Assembly: GCA_964403415.1 (NCBI GenBank)
Contig: CAYOFF010000001.1
Span: 434,001 to 498,000, forward strand
From: CAYOFF01 sp964403415
GTDB taxonomy: Bacteria; Patescibacteriota; Gracilibacteria; Absconditabacterales; Absconditicoccaceae
Reading direction: 5' to 3'
Length of the DNA: 64,000 bases
The first letter of the stretch is position 1, and each line of letters begins with the position of its first letter. The position numbers and the translations under genes are program-made. Positions 21,357 to 30,020 of this stretch are shown here, in pieces. The notes below the pieces were generated by a model. It did not search any database and was not told the DNA's origin. It worked only from the letters and a program-made list of their open reading frames with translations.

Positions 21357-22796
21357 CTACTCTGCGAAGTCAGGGATGTCGTTCTGGAAAAGAATGATGT
21401 CGTGTGTGTGTAGGAGTGACGGTAGTGAACGATGTGCCTCTTGTGCGGTATTGTATACGAAGATGTTATGCTCTGGAAATCCGGCAGCAAGGAGTCAATT
21501 TATGATATGTGCGGATCAAGAGCTGCTGATGAGTATAACATAATCTACGCTCTTTGCAAGAAACTGTCAGATCTGTGTATGGATGCCGGCAGACGTATGT
21601 CCTAGCTCTGTGAGTCAAGGCGTCAGTATCCACTTGTGTCATCATGGTTGGCAGGTATAGTTGTTGAGGAGATCTATAGCACTCATAACACCTTGTAGAT
21701 TGCCATTGTAGCTATCATCTATGACGGTAATGTGCGTATAGGGGTTGTGAATTGGCTCAAGTCTATGTGGTATATGAGGTAATTTCTGGATGATTTTTTG
21801 GCATGTGTCTCTGGGTATGCCTAGGTTTTCTGCCACCTCACATGCCAGTGTGAGGGCTGTTGTATGATGGAGCCCGAGCAGAGGACAGGTTAGTATGCGG
21901 TCTTTGTACACAAAAGAAATTCCTTGTAGATGTGGTAGGTATGAGATGTTTTGAGGTCTTGTGTATGTGTAGATAGGATATGTTTTGGATGTAGGGATAT
22001 GACGGCGTAACCCTGTTGTTACATGTTCACTTTCGCTGTTGCAATAGAGAGCTCCTGTATCTGGAATGTATGAGGTGAGTTCAAAAATAGTAGAAATGAC
22101 ATTGTCGATACTATGAAATGAGGCTATATGTTGCTCTGTTATGCCAGTTATGATGCCTATGGATGGAGTGATGATGTCGCATATTTCTTTGATATCTCAT
22201 ACATGTGTTTCTCCCATTTCTAGCAGCAATATTTGGTGGGTTGATGTGAGATGATCTCATATATATTTACATATGCCTAGTGGAGTATTGATGTTTCAGG
22301 GAACGACAAGTACATGGTATGCTGTTGATAGGAGGTTTTTGAGAATTTCTTTCATGGATGTTTTGCCGTAACTTCATGCAATGCTGATGACGATGAGATC
22401 AGAACGGGTAGTGAGAAGTTTTTTTGTTTTTTGGTAACGTATTTGGGATATAATGTATTGGAATGGTGTAAAGATAACAATAAAAAGGCTTATGAGAAGC
22501 GGAAAGTGAAGAGGAAATGCCGCAAAAAAGATTATAATATAAATGATATATGCATAATTCATATATGCTGTTGTGATGTAGATTGGTATGCTTACTGCAA
22601 CAAATATACTGATGCATATGTATATGAGAAATGCGCTACATATGAGAGAAATGAGCTTTGTGGTCCGGTCTACCTGTTGTCTGCTGGAGTATGATCGTAG
22701 TTTTAAAAAACGGCTTTTGTATATATACAAAAATGCTTGTGGCTTGTAGTGCTGCTGTTGGAGGATGAGAAGTGTGTTTGTAAAATATCTACGCAT
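21357..22796 (-). CDS. murF: MurF-like Mur ligase with N-terminal membrane segments
   Basis: A 479-residue Mur ligase. The ATP loop is SIAGSYGKTSMKEIL (residue ~142; G by TGA). The next blocks are ILLLEMGETHVGDIKE and GIITGITEQHIASF, and the C-terminal domain has LEPIHNPYTHITVIDDSYNGN, all typical of MurF, which adds D-Ala-D-Ala to UDP-MurNAc-tripeptide. The first ~135 residues do not form a normal MurF N-domain. Instead they contain at least three hydrophobic segments (LISLICSAFLIYICISIFVA, YAYIIYIIIFFAAF, LLISLFIVIFTPF). The start ATG 22794-22796 overlaps the stop of the upstream hydrolase by 8 bases. The ddl neighbour supports MurF. Confidence 0.82.
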
Positions 22797-23568
22797 GTAT
22801 AAACGTGTACATATCAGTGTAAAATTGGTCAGTTTTCTCAAGAAAGACGAAATGTCATCCCTGTTCGTAGACGATAAGTTGAGCATTAGGAATTGCTTGA
22901 TGCATGGTATGTGCGTTTTTGAGCGGGGTTTCAGTATCATTTGCTCCTCGTAGCAATAGGGTAGGAGTGTGTATGTGCTTGAGGAGTGACGTTTGATCGT
23001 AGGAGATGGCGTTTAGAAAAATATCTCTGTGTGCTCCTATCGATTGGTAGTCTGATGATCTTAGTTTTTGAGCCAAATGTTCGTGTAGGCGAACAGAGAA
23101 AAAACGTAGTAATGGGCGGAGATATGATGCAACTCTTTTGAGTGTTTTGCGATATCGACTGAGTTGATAGGGTATTCATGCGGATCATGTGAGGAGTAGC
23201 TTCTGTACTGTGTATATAGTGGTATATTCAATCGCAATTCTTCATCCGAAAGAGTGTCAGACAAGTACAAGAGCGAGGTCGGTGAGGTGTATCTTTTGGA
23301 GAAATCTATGCACACATGAGGTGTACTGCGCAATAGTCCGTGGGGATGTGGGCAGGGGAGATCCTCAAAATCCAGGAAGATCAAGAGCAACGAAAGGTAT
23401 TTGATCATGCTCACAGCGCTTGAGGAGCGGCATAAATGTGTGAGCGCTACATCCCCATCCATGCAAAAAGATTAGGATTGGTGCTGTCTGAGACTTGGTA
23501 TCCGTCAACTTTTCGGAGTGAATGTATGAGATGAGTTGATTATCTATGACGCATTGCTTGGTTTGCAT
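22789..23568 (-). CDS. Alpha/beta hydrolase
   Basis: A 259-residue alpha/beta-hydrolase-fold protein. The oxyanion-hole block is ILIFLHGWGCSAHTF. The nucleophile elbow is LVLVGHSFGGRIA (Ser, with both flanking glycines TGA). The acid lies in LLRGANDTETPL and the histidine in YEQGGHFVFLE, giving a complete Ser-Asp-His triad. The family covers esterases, haloperoxidase-like and C-C hydrolases, so no substrate can be named. It is the first gene of a leftward run hydrolase-murF-ddl, with an 8-base overlap into murF, which suggests translational coupling and perhaps a role in envelope metabolism (inference). Confidence 0.85.
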
Positions 23569-23598
23569 GGACGATCTTATAGAAAGATAGGGGTACTA

Positions 23599-23649
23599 TG
23601 TCCAGTCTATTTGTTTTGTGTGGACATGCAAGATCGAAAGCTAGACTGG
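23599..23649 (+). promoter_or_regulatory. Two mutually exclusive hairpins upstream of ruvA
   Basis: TGTCCA (23599-23604) pairs with TGGACA (23621-23626), and CCAGTCTA (23602-23609) pairs with TAGACTGG (23642-23649). The left arms overlap, so only one helix can form at a time. It lies between the divergent hydrolase and ruvA starts, 89 bases before ruvA. Confidence 0.4.
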
Positions 23650-23737
23650 TATTTTAGTCAAAAAATCGTACTTGTGTGAGAAATGGCGCTGAAGGTTAGT
23701 GTTATGGCGTAGCTATTTATGTTATTTGAACGTACCT

Positions 23738-24289
23738 ATGCTTCATCTTTTTCATTGATTTGTGCGTATTGAGTGATGAGTAACATACGTAGATAATGGC
23801 TTGTTTGGTCTTGAAGTTATGTATCATGGGAAACAAGAAGAGGGTACATACTATCTTTATCCCCAGATAGATCAGACAACACAGACTATCAAATATTATG
23901 CATTTGATGATATTGCTCAAAAACAGCGTTTTTTAGAGCTTTTGAAGATCCAGTGAGTATGAGGGAAAAGTGCATATCAGATTGTACAGTTGCCTCGTGA
24001 GGAGCTGCGTGTTGCGATAGAAACGTTGGATGTTGGTGTACTACAGCGCATTCCTGGTATATGACCAAAAACGGCGAAAAGAGTACTACTTGAATTGAAA
24101 CAGGTTGTTTCTGCAGATGAGATGAAAAAATTACATGTTGATAATAAAGTTCAAAAAGATGTAGTGCAATCGTTGCGTGCATTGTGATATCAGCTTGTTG
24201 CTATCAAAGAACTCCTGCAACAATCGCCGTACCCCATGGAGAAAGAGCATCTTTCTAGCATTATGAAGCGGATGATTGAGAGATTGTAG
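23738..24289 (+). CDS. ruvA: Holliday junction branch migration protein RuvA
   Basis: A 183-residue DNA-binding subunit of the RuvAB motor. The N-terminal OB-fold (residues 1-60, with VRIEGGVTYVDNGLFGLEV) is followed by two helix-hairpin-helix motifs, LLKIQGVGGKSAYQIVQ and LQRIPGIGPKTAKRVLLELK, which grip the junction. Conserved HhH glycines are TGA codons. A short C-terminal domain III (VQKDVVQSLRALGYQ) would contact RuvB. The start ATG 23738 gives a somewhat short N-terminus, and no earlier in-frame ATG exists. ruvB and ruvC are not adjacent. It stands behind a 169-base leader with competing hairpins. Confidence 0.92.
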
Positions 24290-24294
24290 TAATT

Positions 24295-24332
24295 ATTTTT
24301 GAGGTGACTATTTTTGAGGTGACTATTTTTGA
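24295..24332 (+). repeat. Short tandem repeat
   Basis: The 15-base unit ATTTTTGAGGTGACT occurs twice in full (24295-24309, 24310-24324) with a third partial copy, just after ruvA. It is probably slipped-strand expansion in a spacer. Confidence 0.8.
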
Positions 24333-24366
24333 TTAGATTCTTTTGATTACATATTTTGGGCGGACT

Positions 24367-25521
24367 ATGCGTAATGATGCATCTCATAATAACGATATGT
24401 CGTTTGTGTCAGATGAACTAAAATTGTTGGATCAGGTAGTAGGTAAGTATCATCGTGTACTTGCTCTGGATGGGTGGCTGATACCACAAAATCGATCTTC
24501 TGAGAGAAAATCATATATAACTCATAAAGGTTCGTATACACCGTCTTTTGTATACAAAAAATTTCCTGAGCAACGTGGCAAGGAGATTTTGCATGATATA
24601 AACGCGATTTTGGCATTAATACATGATAAAATTATGATATCTGATGATGTCGCTGTGCGTTTACTTGGCGGATTGTATGTTGAGAAACTTATGGAATTGC
24701 GTGCGCAACTTTTGTTTCTTATGGGAGCTGAGGTTGATCAACAGCTTCTTACGTTGTTTCCGGTCTGTTGAGCTGATGTGTATGGTGCGTGTGAAGCGTC
24801 GCTAGGTGTGTACTATAATACACATCGTGATCACAACGATGATGGTACTGATTCTGTCTCTGTCTCTGTCTCAGAATGGAAACTGATGGCAGAGCGTGCG
24901 TTAGAGCAGTGCTGAGTCACGGATGTACCTGTTGTAATCATACGTGAGGGAAATGGATGAGCAAGATGTGCTGTTCGTTATTTGCCTGAACCGCGTCTTG
25001 AACTCTATGCAAAACATACTATCTTTCGTACTCGTGCAGAGGCAGCAATTGCTCACGAAGTTACTCATTTGAGGAGATATCTTGCATGAAGTATCCATGG
25101 ATTACAGTTGTTGCAGCGGTGAACTGCGGCAGTGCTTCCAGAAGAAGAAGGCGGTGCGCTTGCTGCCGCAGTTCAGGTCTGGCAGCAGACATGAAAGTCT
25201 CACCTATGACTGCTGCCTTCTCAGCTGCTCTTGTGCGCCTCATATTATGCTCAATTCCATGGATGGCGCGAAGTTTGTGACTATCTCCGTGCCTTGACCC
25301 ATGAATCATTACCTTATGCTCAAATTTTTTCGATAGTCGCAAGAGCTAAGCGTGGCTGTCACAACATAGAAGCAGCTGGCGCATATCCGAAGTGACGATT
25401 ATACTGGATTGGATATCAACAATTTTTGCAGGAGCGATGAGATGATTGATTGTGAGCGAGTTTTTTTAGTTATGGGAGAGTGAAAAAACGCGATATTGCT
25501 GTTTTGGAGCAAGTACTTTAG
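24367..25521 (+). CDS. DUF1704-like zinc metallopeptidase
   Basis: A 384-residue protein. A zinc-peptidase HExxH lies in AAIAHEVTHLRRYLAG (residue ~235). The downstream block GLQLLQRGTAAVLPEEEGGAL resembles the E-E-G-L-A signature of the DUF1704/TATCL family, whose eukaryotic members remove the C-terminal tyrosine of tubulin. In bacteria the substrate is unknown. The EEG-L-A leucine is Gly here. The N-terminal ~180 residues are helical and unrecognised. ATG 24367 is preferred over the in-frame ATG 24343 because a GGGCGG purine-rich stretch precedes it. Several stretches (such as SVSVSVSEW) are low complexity. I am sure of the HExxH, less sure of the family. Confidence 0.6.
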
Positions 25522-25600
25522 GGTATTGCTTTTGATATAGAAATATGTATATGTCCTGCGCAATACCTATGTAGGGCATTTTACTTTGTTTTGTGTGACG

Positions 25601-25894
25601 ATGACATTTCTACATGTTCTTGAACTTGCGCTCTATCGTGTCGCTAAAGATGCTGAGTTACTGGTTGATGTAGTAGAAGAGAGCGATGATGACGATAGCA
25701 CGGCTGGTGCTACGACAGGAGATGATGAGGACGAAGAGGAAGAGTGAGAGTGGGCTGATGATGAGGACGAAGAAGACTGGGACGATGAAGATGATGATCT
25801 TGATGACGACGATGATGATCTCGATGATGATGAGGAGTATCTTGATGACGATGAGGAAGATGAAGAAGAGGACAAAGATGATGACGAGGAGTAG
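25601..25894 (+). CDS. Extremely acidic small protein
   Basis: A 97-residue protein whose last ~70 residues are almost only Asp and Glu with a few Trp/Leu/Tyr (EWADDEDEEDW, DDDLDDDDDDLDDDEEYLD). The first 28 residues (MTFLHVLELALYRVAKDAELL) look like an amphipathic helix. It has one TGA-coded Gly within the acid tract. Acidic tails of this kind occur in RpoE (delta subunit of RNA polymerase), histone-chaperone-like and DNA-mimic proteins, but the folded N-terminal domain of RpoE is missing. Function is unknown; binding of a basic partner or divalent metal is likely (inference). It has its own terminator. Confidence 0.65.
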
Positions 25895-25925
25895 GAAAAG
25901 TATATTTTTGCTTGTGCAACATACC

Positions 25926-25972
25926 AAAACGGATATAAGTGGGTGGAGTTACTCACCTATGTCCGTTTTTTT
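25926..25972 (+). terminator. Intrinsic terminator
   Basis: AAAACGGATA and TATGTCCGTTTTTTT pair around an inner GTGGGT/ACTCAC stem, giving a long hairpin with a T tract 31 bases after the acidic-protein gene. Confidence 0.8.
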
Positions 25973-25979
25973 GTAGAAG

Positions 25980-26104
25980 TATTTATACTTGCGAAAACAC
26001 CCCATCTGTAAGGACATGAGAACAGTACCGTAGCCCTTCTTTTTGCGGGATTTGAAGAAGTTCGCAGGTAAATACCACGCCTCTAAGAGTGAGTATATTT
26101 ATAC
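25980..26104 (+). ncRNA. Candidate structured RNA, copy B (leader of ung)
   Basis: The copy most similar to the one at 4036. Matches include TTTATACTTGCGA at the 5' end, GTAGCCCTTCTT opening a hairpin (CTTCTT pairs with AAGAAG at 26055-26060), and AAATACCACGCCTCTAAG (26070-26087), followed by TATTTAT. ATACTTGC near the 5' end can pair with GTGAGTAT near the 3' end over eight positions (one G-U on each side allowed), closing the element. It lies between a terminator and the ung start, 16 bases from the ATG. Confidence 0.5.
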
Positions 26105-26119
26105 GTGTTATGAATGTGT

Positions 26120-26830
26120 ATGGGTGAAATAGATGTAGAAGGATCGGGATCGTGAGAATGACCACACATAGAACCTTCTCGGAAAGTATCTCTGGCGAAG
26201 GAGTTTGATCTTCCGTATTTTGCTGAGATCAAAGAAGCCCTTTTGTCCAAAAGAGCCGCTGGTGAAACAATCTATCCTCCGTGATCACTGATTTTCAATG
26301 CGTTTGCATTGACTCCTGTCGATCAGGTTAAGGTGGTTATTTTGGGTCAAGATCCTTACCACGGTGCGGGACAGGCTCATGGACTGAGTTTTTCTGTTCC
26401 AGAGTGAGTCAAGCAACCTCCGTCTCTACAGAATATATTCAAGGAGATATGTGATGATGTATGATGAATCTTACCTACTCATGGTAATTTGACGTGACGA
26501 GCTAAACAGTGAGTATTGTTGTTAAATGCTATTTTGACGGTATCTGCCGGACAACCAGCATCACATCAGCATGTAGGGCGGCAGCATTTTACAGATGCTG
26601 TTATTCGTACGATATCTGAGCAGAAAACTGGTATTGTGTTTTTGTTGCGATGAAATTATGCCAAAAGCAAAAAACCGCTCATTGATACAACCAGGCATTT
26701 AGTACTTGAGGCGGCTCATCCGTCGCCATATTCAGCATATTCTGGTTTTTTTTGATGTAAGCATTTTAGTCAAACTAATGCATACCTCGAAATGCATGGT
26801 AAGACACCTATTGTATGGTTACCCTTGTAA
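26120..26830 (+). CDS. ung: Uracil-DNA glycosylase (family 1)
   Basis: A 236-residue base-excision-repair enzyme that removes uracil from DNA. The catalytic water-activating motif is VVILGQDPYHGAGQAHGLSF. The central blocks are PPSLQNIFKEI, THGNLTGRAKQGVLLLNAIL, and the leucine-loop region is HPSPYSAYSGFFGCKHFSQTN, all family-1 hallmarks. Length is usual. ATG 26120 begins MGEIDVEGSGSGEG, with two TGA glycines. An in-frame ATG at 26114 is possible. The 5' end follows candidate structured RNA B by 16 bases. Confidence 0.95.
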
Positions 26831-26877
26831 ATAAGTTTTGTGGATATTTTTAGTTTTTTGAGATATGAGTTTGTATG

Positions 26878-27792
26878 ATGCGTAGAGTGATCGAGATGAT
26901 AAATGCGATAGATATAGTGCGTTTGTATCTTGGGATAGGCAATGTTGTATCACTTGTTCTTCCTTTTGTGTTGCTTGGTATGGTTTCACGACTTTCTTGG
27001 ATGTGACATGTTTTTTGGGCATTTGTGTGTGGCGTTTTTGCGTTTTTATTTTGGCGAATGAGATTTGTAGAGCCGCATGCGGTTAGTATTCATCATGTAC
27101 ATGTACCGTTGGGGTTGCAGAAAAAAATAGCTTTGATTAGTGATTTGCATCTGGGTGTATTCAAGGATGAGCGTTTTTTACAGCGTATTGTCCATAAGAT
27201 CAATCAAATATCAGGTATTGATTTTGTGGTGGTGGCAGGTGATTTGACCTATGAACCACATCCACACAAAATTCATGATCTCTTTCGTCCGTTTCAACAC
27301 ATTGTACAGGAGGTGTATGCGGTATTGGGAAATCATGATGTAGGATTCCCGTGACCTGCAATTCGTGAGCCGTTGGCAAAAGCGCTTTCTCAACACAATG
27401 TTCGCTTACTTGAAAATCATATTATTGCGTTTGATGATTTTTATTTGGCTGGATTGGGCGACTTTCATGGTCAGGAAGACGATGTGACGATCTTGGATAA
27501 TTGCGATCCTCAAAAGCCCAAGATCGTCATTGCTCACAATCCTGATACGGCCCTCAAATACGGCGATCGTATAGTTGACTTGACCCTTTCTGGGCATACT
27601 CATGCTGGTCAAGTCAGGATACCGGGCTTGCTTGGCATGGCGTATCGCCACATCTTGAAGTTGGTAGGGCCGTTTGATCATGGATTGCATCATCATATTT
27701 TTTGAAAAGTTTATGTGAGTAGTTGACTTGGAGAGGTTGGGATGCCGTGGAGATTGGGGAGCCGTCCAAGGATAGATATTATTTATGTGTAA
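26878..27792 (+). CDS. YkuE-like membrane-anchored metallophosphoesterase
   Basis: A 304-residue calcineurin-like phosphoesterase. Two N-terminal membrane segments (VSLVLPFVLLGMVSRLSW and VFWAFVCGVFAFLFW) precede the catalytic domain. The dimetal motifs are ALISDLHLGVF (D-x-H), VVVAGDLTYE (GDxx), AVLGNHDVGFP (GNHD), and LSGHTHAGQVRIPG (GHxH). The G-H-T-H-x-G-Q signature and membrane anchor match the YkuE/YaeI group, which acts on phospholipid or lipid-linked substrates at the membrane; the substrate is not known here. ATG 26875 lies one codon upstream. rsmE follows 9 bases later, so they are co-transcribed. Confidence 0.87.
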
Positions 27793-27801
27793 ATATTTGG
27801 T

Positions 27802-28548
27802 ATGCAATTATTTATTGTCTCTCCAGATGAAGTGGTAGTTCGTGACGATTGTTTGGTTTTGACGAATGATCGTGTGTGTGGTCAATTGACCCGTGTCTTG
27901 AGGGCTAAGTCGTGATATGCGTGTGTTATCCAGACGATACAGGAGGGCGAAGTGGTTAGGCGAGAAATAATCGTAGAAACGATAACGGCATGATCTTTGC
28001 AAGCGAGGATATGATCTACATATCACAAACGTCTCACAGATATTACTTCAGTTGCTTTTCTGATAGCGCTTCCCAATAAGTGGGATAAGCTCGAATTGAT
28101 CTTGCAAAAACTTACAGAAGTGGGGGTGAGTGAAATAATTTTGTGTCCTACTGAAAGATCACAACTGACGTCGATACCTCAACAAAAACGACAGAGACGA
28201 CAGATAATATTGCTTGAGGCGGCGGAGCAGGCTTGGAGGCGGGATCTTCCTCGTATACGTTTTATCAAGAAACTATGAGATCTTGAGATAACTTATTCGG
28301 TTACTGTTTTTGATCTACCAATGCGCGAAACGAGCTCGAATGGATCATTGATACATGCTGATGCACATATGTTGAATTGAGATTCGGACCATGTGATTTG
28401 TGGTGTTGTAGGACCTGAATGATGACTGACCGTCTGAGATTATGCTGCATTACCGTGACCTTATTGTATCGTGTGATTGGGGGATTCTGTATTGAGAACA
28501 GAGACAGCAGCAATTATTGGTGCTTGGAAACTCGTCAATAATCAGTAG
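27802..28548 (+). CDS. rsmE: 16S rRNA (uracil1498-N3)-methyltransferase RsmE
   Basis: A 248-residue SPOUT methyltransferase that modifies U1498 of 16S rRNA. An N-terminal PUA-like domain (QLTRVLRAKSGYACVIQ) is followed by the knotted SPOUT domain with KLELILQKLTEVGVSEIIL and, at the SAM knot, VVGPEGGLTVGD and CIVGLGDSVLRTETAAI, both diagnostic of RsmE. Several of the knot glycines are TGA codons. Length is usual (about 245). It lies 9 bases after the metallophosphoesterase and 34 bases before a GH18 gene. Confidence 0.93.
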
Positions 28549-28582
28549 TATCTAATCACTTTTATGTTGTACTTTGAATCTT

Positions 28583-29833
28583 ATGTCTCAAATAGCGATG
28601 TTGCGTATGTTTTTTTTTGTTCTTTTGGTGGGTATTTTCTGAATACTTCAAATACCACATGTATATGCAGCCAATGGCAATAATGACATAGAAATGTATG
28701 TCTATCAGGTGGAGTGGGACGATGCATCGTTTGCATCCTTAACCAAAAATATAGATAAGATAGATGTTGTGGTTGCTGAGCGGTTAATGGTTACGTCGCG
28801 TGGGTTAGAAGAAACTGATCCTGAAAATGCAACTCGTACGCAGACGTATCTACAGCAGCATCCTGATGTGAAAGCGTTTGTTCACGTGCATAATTTTAAT
28901 GATGATGCGGGAGTGCGAGAGTGATGACTAATTAAACGTCTTCTTGCTGATCCTTCTCAAAGGAATATTTTGATTGAGGGGTTGGTGGACTATGCTGTTG
29001 AGTATCATCTGGATGGTATTAGTGTTGATTTTGAAAATCTTGATGCTGAGGCATGGCAGTCGATGATATCGTTTCTTGATGTATTGCGTACGAGGATGCG
29101 TGCTGAGAATCAGGCTGCGCAGGTGGTGGTAAACCTTCCGTTAATAGACGAAGAAACTGTAGAAGAAAGCGAAGTCCCTTTTGTTGAGATTAGCAAAAAC
29201 GTAGACAAGATTATTATCATGTCGTATGATCAATACCGGGCTGATAGCGAGGCGTGACCTGTATCATGAATGCCGCGATATATATCGTGACTAGAAAGAT
29301 TGTGAGCTGTATTGGATGAAAAGAAGATCATAGTTGCATTATGAAATTATGGATATGATTGGGATGGAAGCCGTGGCGCGTGAGTGAGTGTTACTTGGCA
29401 GGAAGCCACGAGTAGAGCAGCGTCTTCTAGTAAAAAAGTTTCATATCACCCTTCGTATCTTTCACCCAATTTTACGTATACTGATACTGCGGGACGTCCA
29501 CATACGGTTTGGTATTTGGATGGATTGACGTTTTGGTGGCAAGTATTTGCTGCCCAACAGAGATGAATGTCTGCATTTGCATTGTGGAGAATGGGTTCAG
29601 AGGATCCAAGATTGTGGACATTTGTGAGTACATACCCTGTGACCTATGCTGCGACTGCGCATGAACGTTATCTTCTTGATACGTTTATTACAAAAGCAAA
29701 ACGTCTTTCTGTTGAAAAACTTAGTATGATGATAGCTGAAGTGTCTTGATATAGGGAAACTCTTGTTGATGCTCGTAGAATATTTTTTGTAGATGAGCTG
29801 GTGCGACGTATGTTGGATATGTTTCGTGGCTAG
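28583..29833 (+). CDS. Secreted glycoside hydrolase family 18 protein
   Basis: A 416-residue protein. The N-terminus MLRMFFFVLLVGIFGIL followed by HVYAANG is a signal peptide with a likely AxA cleavage site. The GH18 TIM barrel has the catalytic motif YHLDGISVDFENL (D-G-x-x-x-D-x-E complete), the IIIMSYDQY strand and the C-terminal FALWRMGSEDP barrel end. GH18 enzymes cleave beta-1,4 GlcNAc-containing polymers (chitin, peptidoglycan glycans). The closest relative in this window is the N-terminal domain of the fusion at 30021, which has lost these residues. The pair probably arose by duplication. It may act on peptidoglycan or host glycans (inference). Confidence 0.85.
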
Positions 29834-30020
29834 TCTTTTTCTCTATCTGATGGTTTGATACATTACATTATTGCAGGAGTGCTCCATAACAATGGACTTC
29901 ATTTTGTGCGTAGTGAATAACCGTTTATTCTAATTTTTTGGTGCGTACTATGTATTGACTTACTGTAGAATATCCATAGAAGGTCTTGCGTAGCATTTTC
30001 CTTCTATTTTCTTTTGTCTG
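29834..30020 (+). other. Intergenic region with terminator-like hairpins
   Basis: 187 bases without a gene between the GH18 gene and the GH18-NodB-GT2 fusion. GAAGG near 29980 can pair with CCTTC near 30000 before a T-rich run. GCATAAAAGCATTTTTTTT begins inside the next gene's first codons. No other structure was recognised. Confidence 0.35.
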
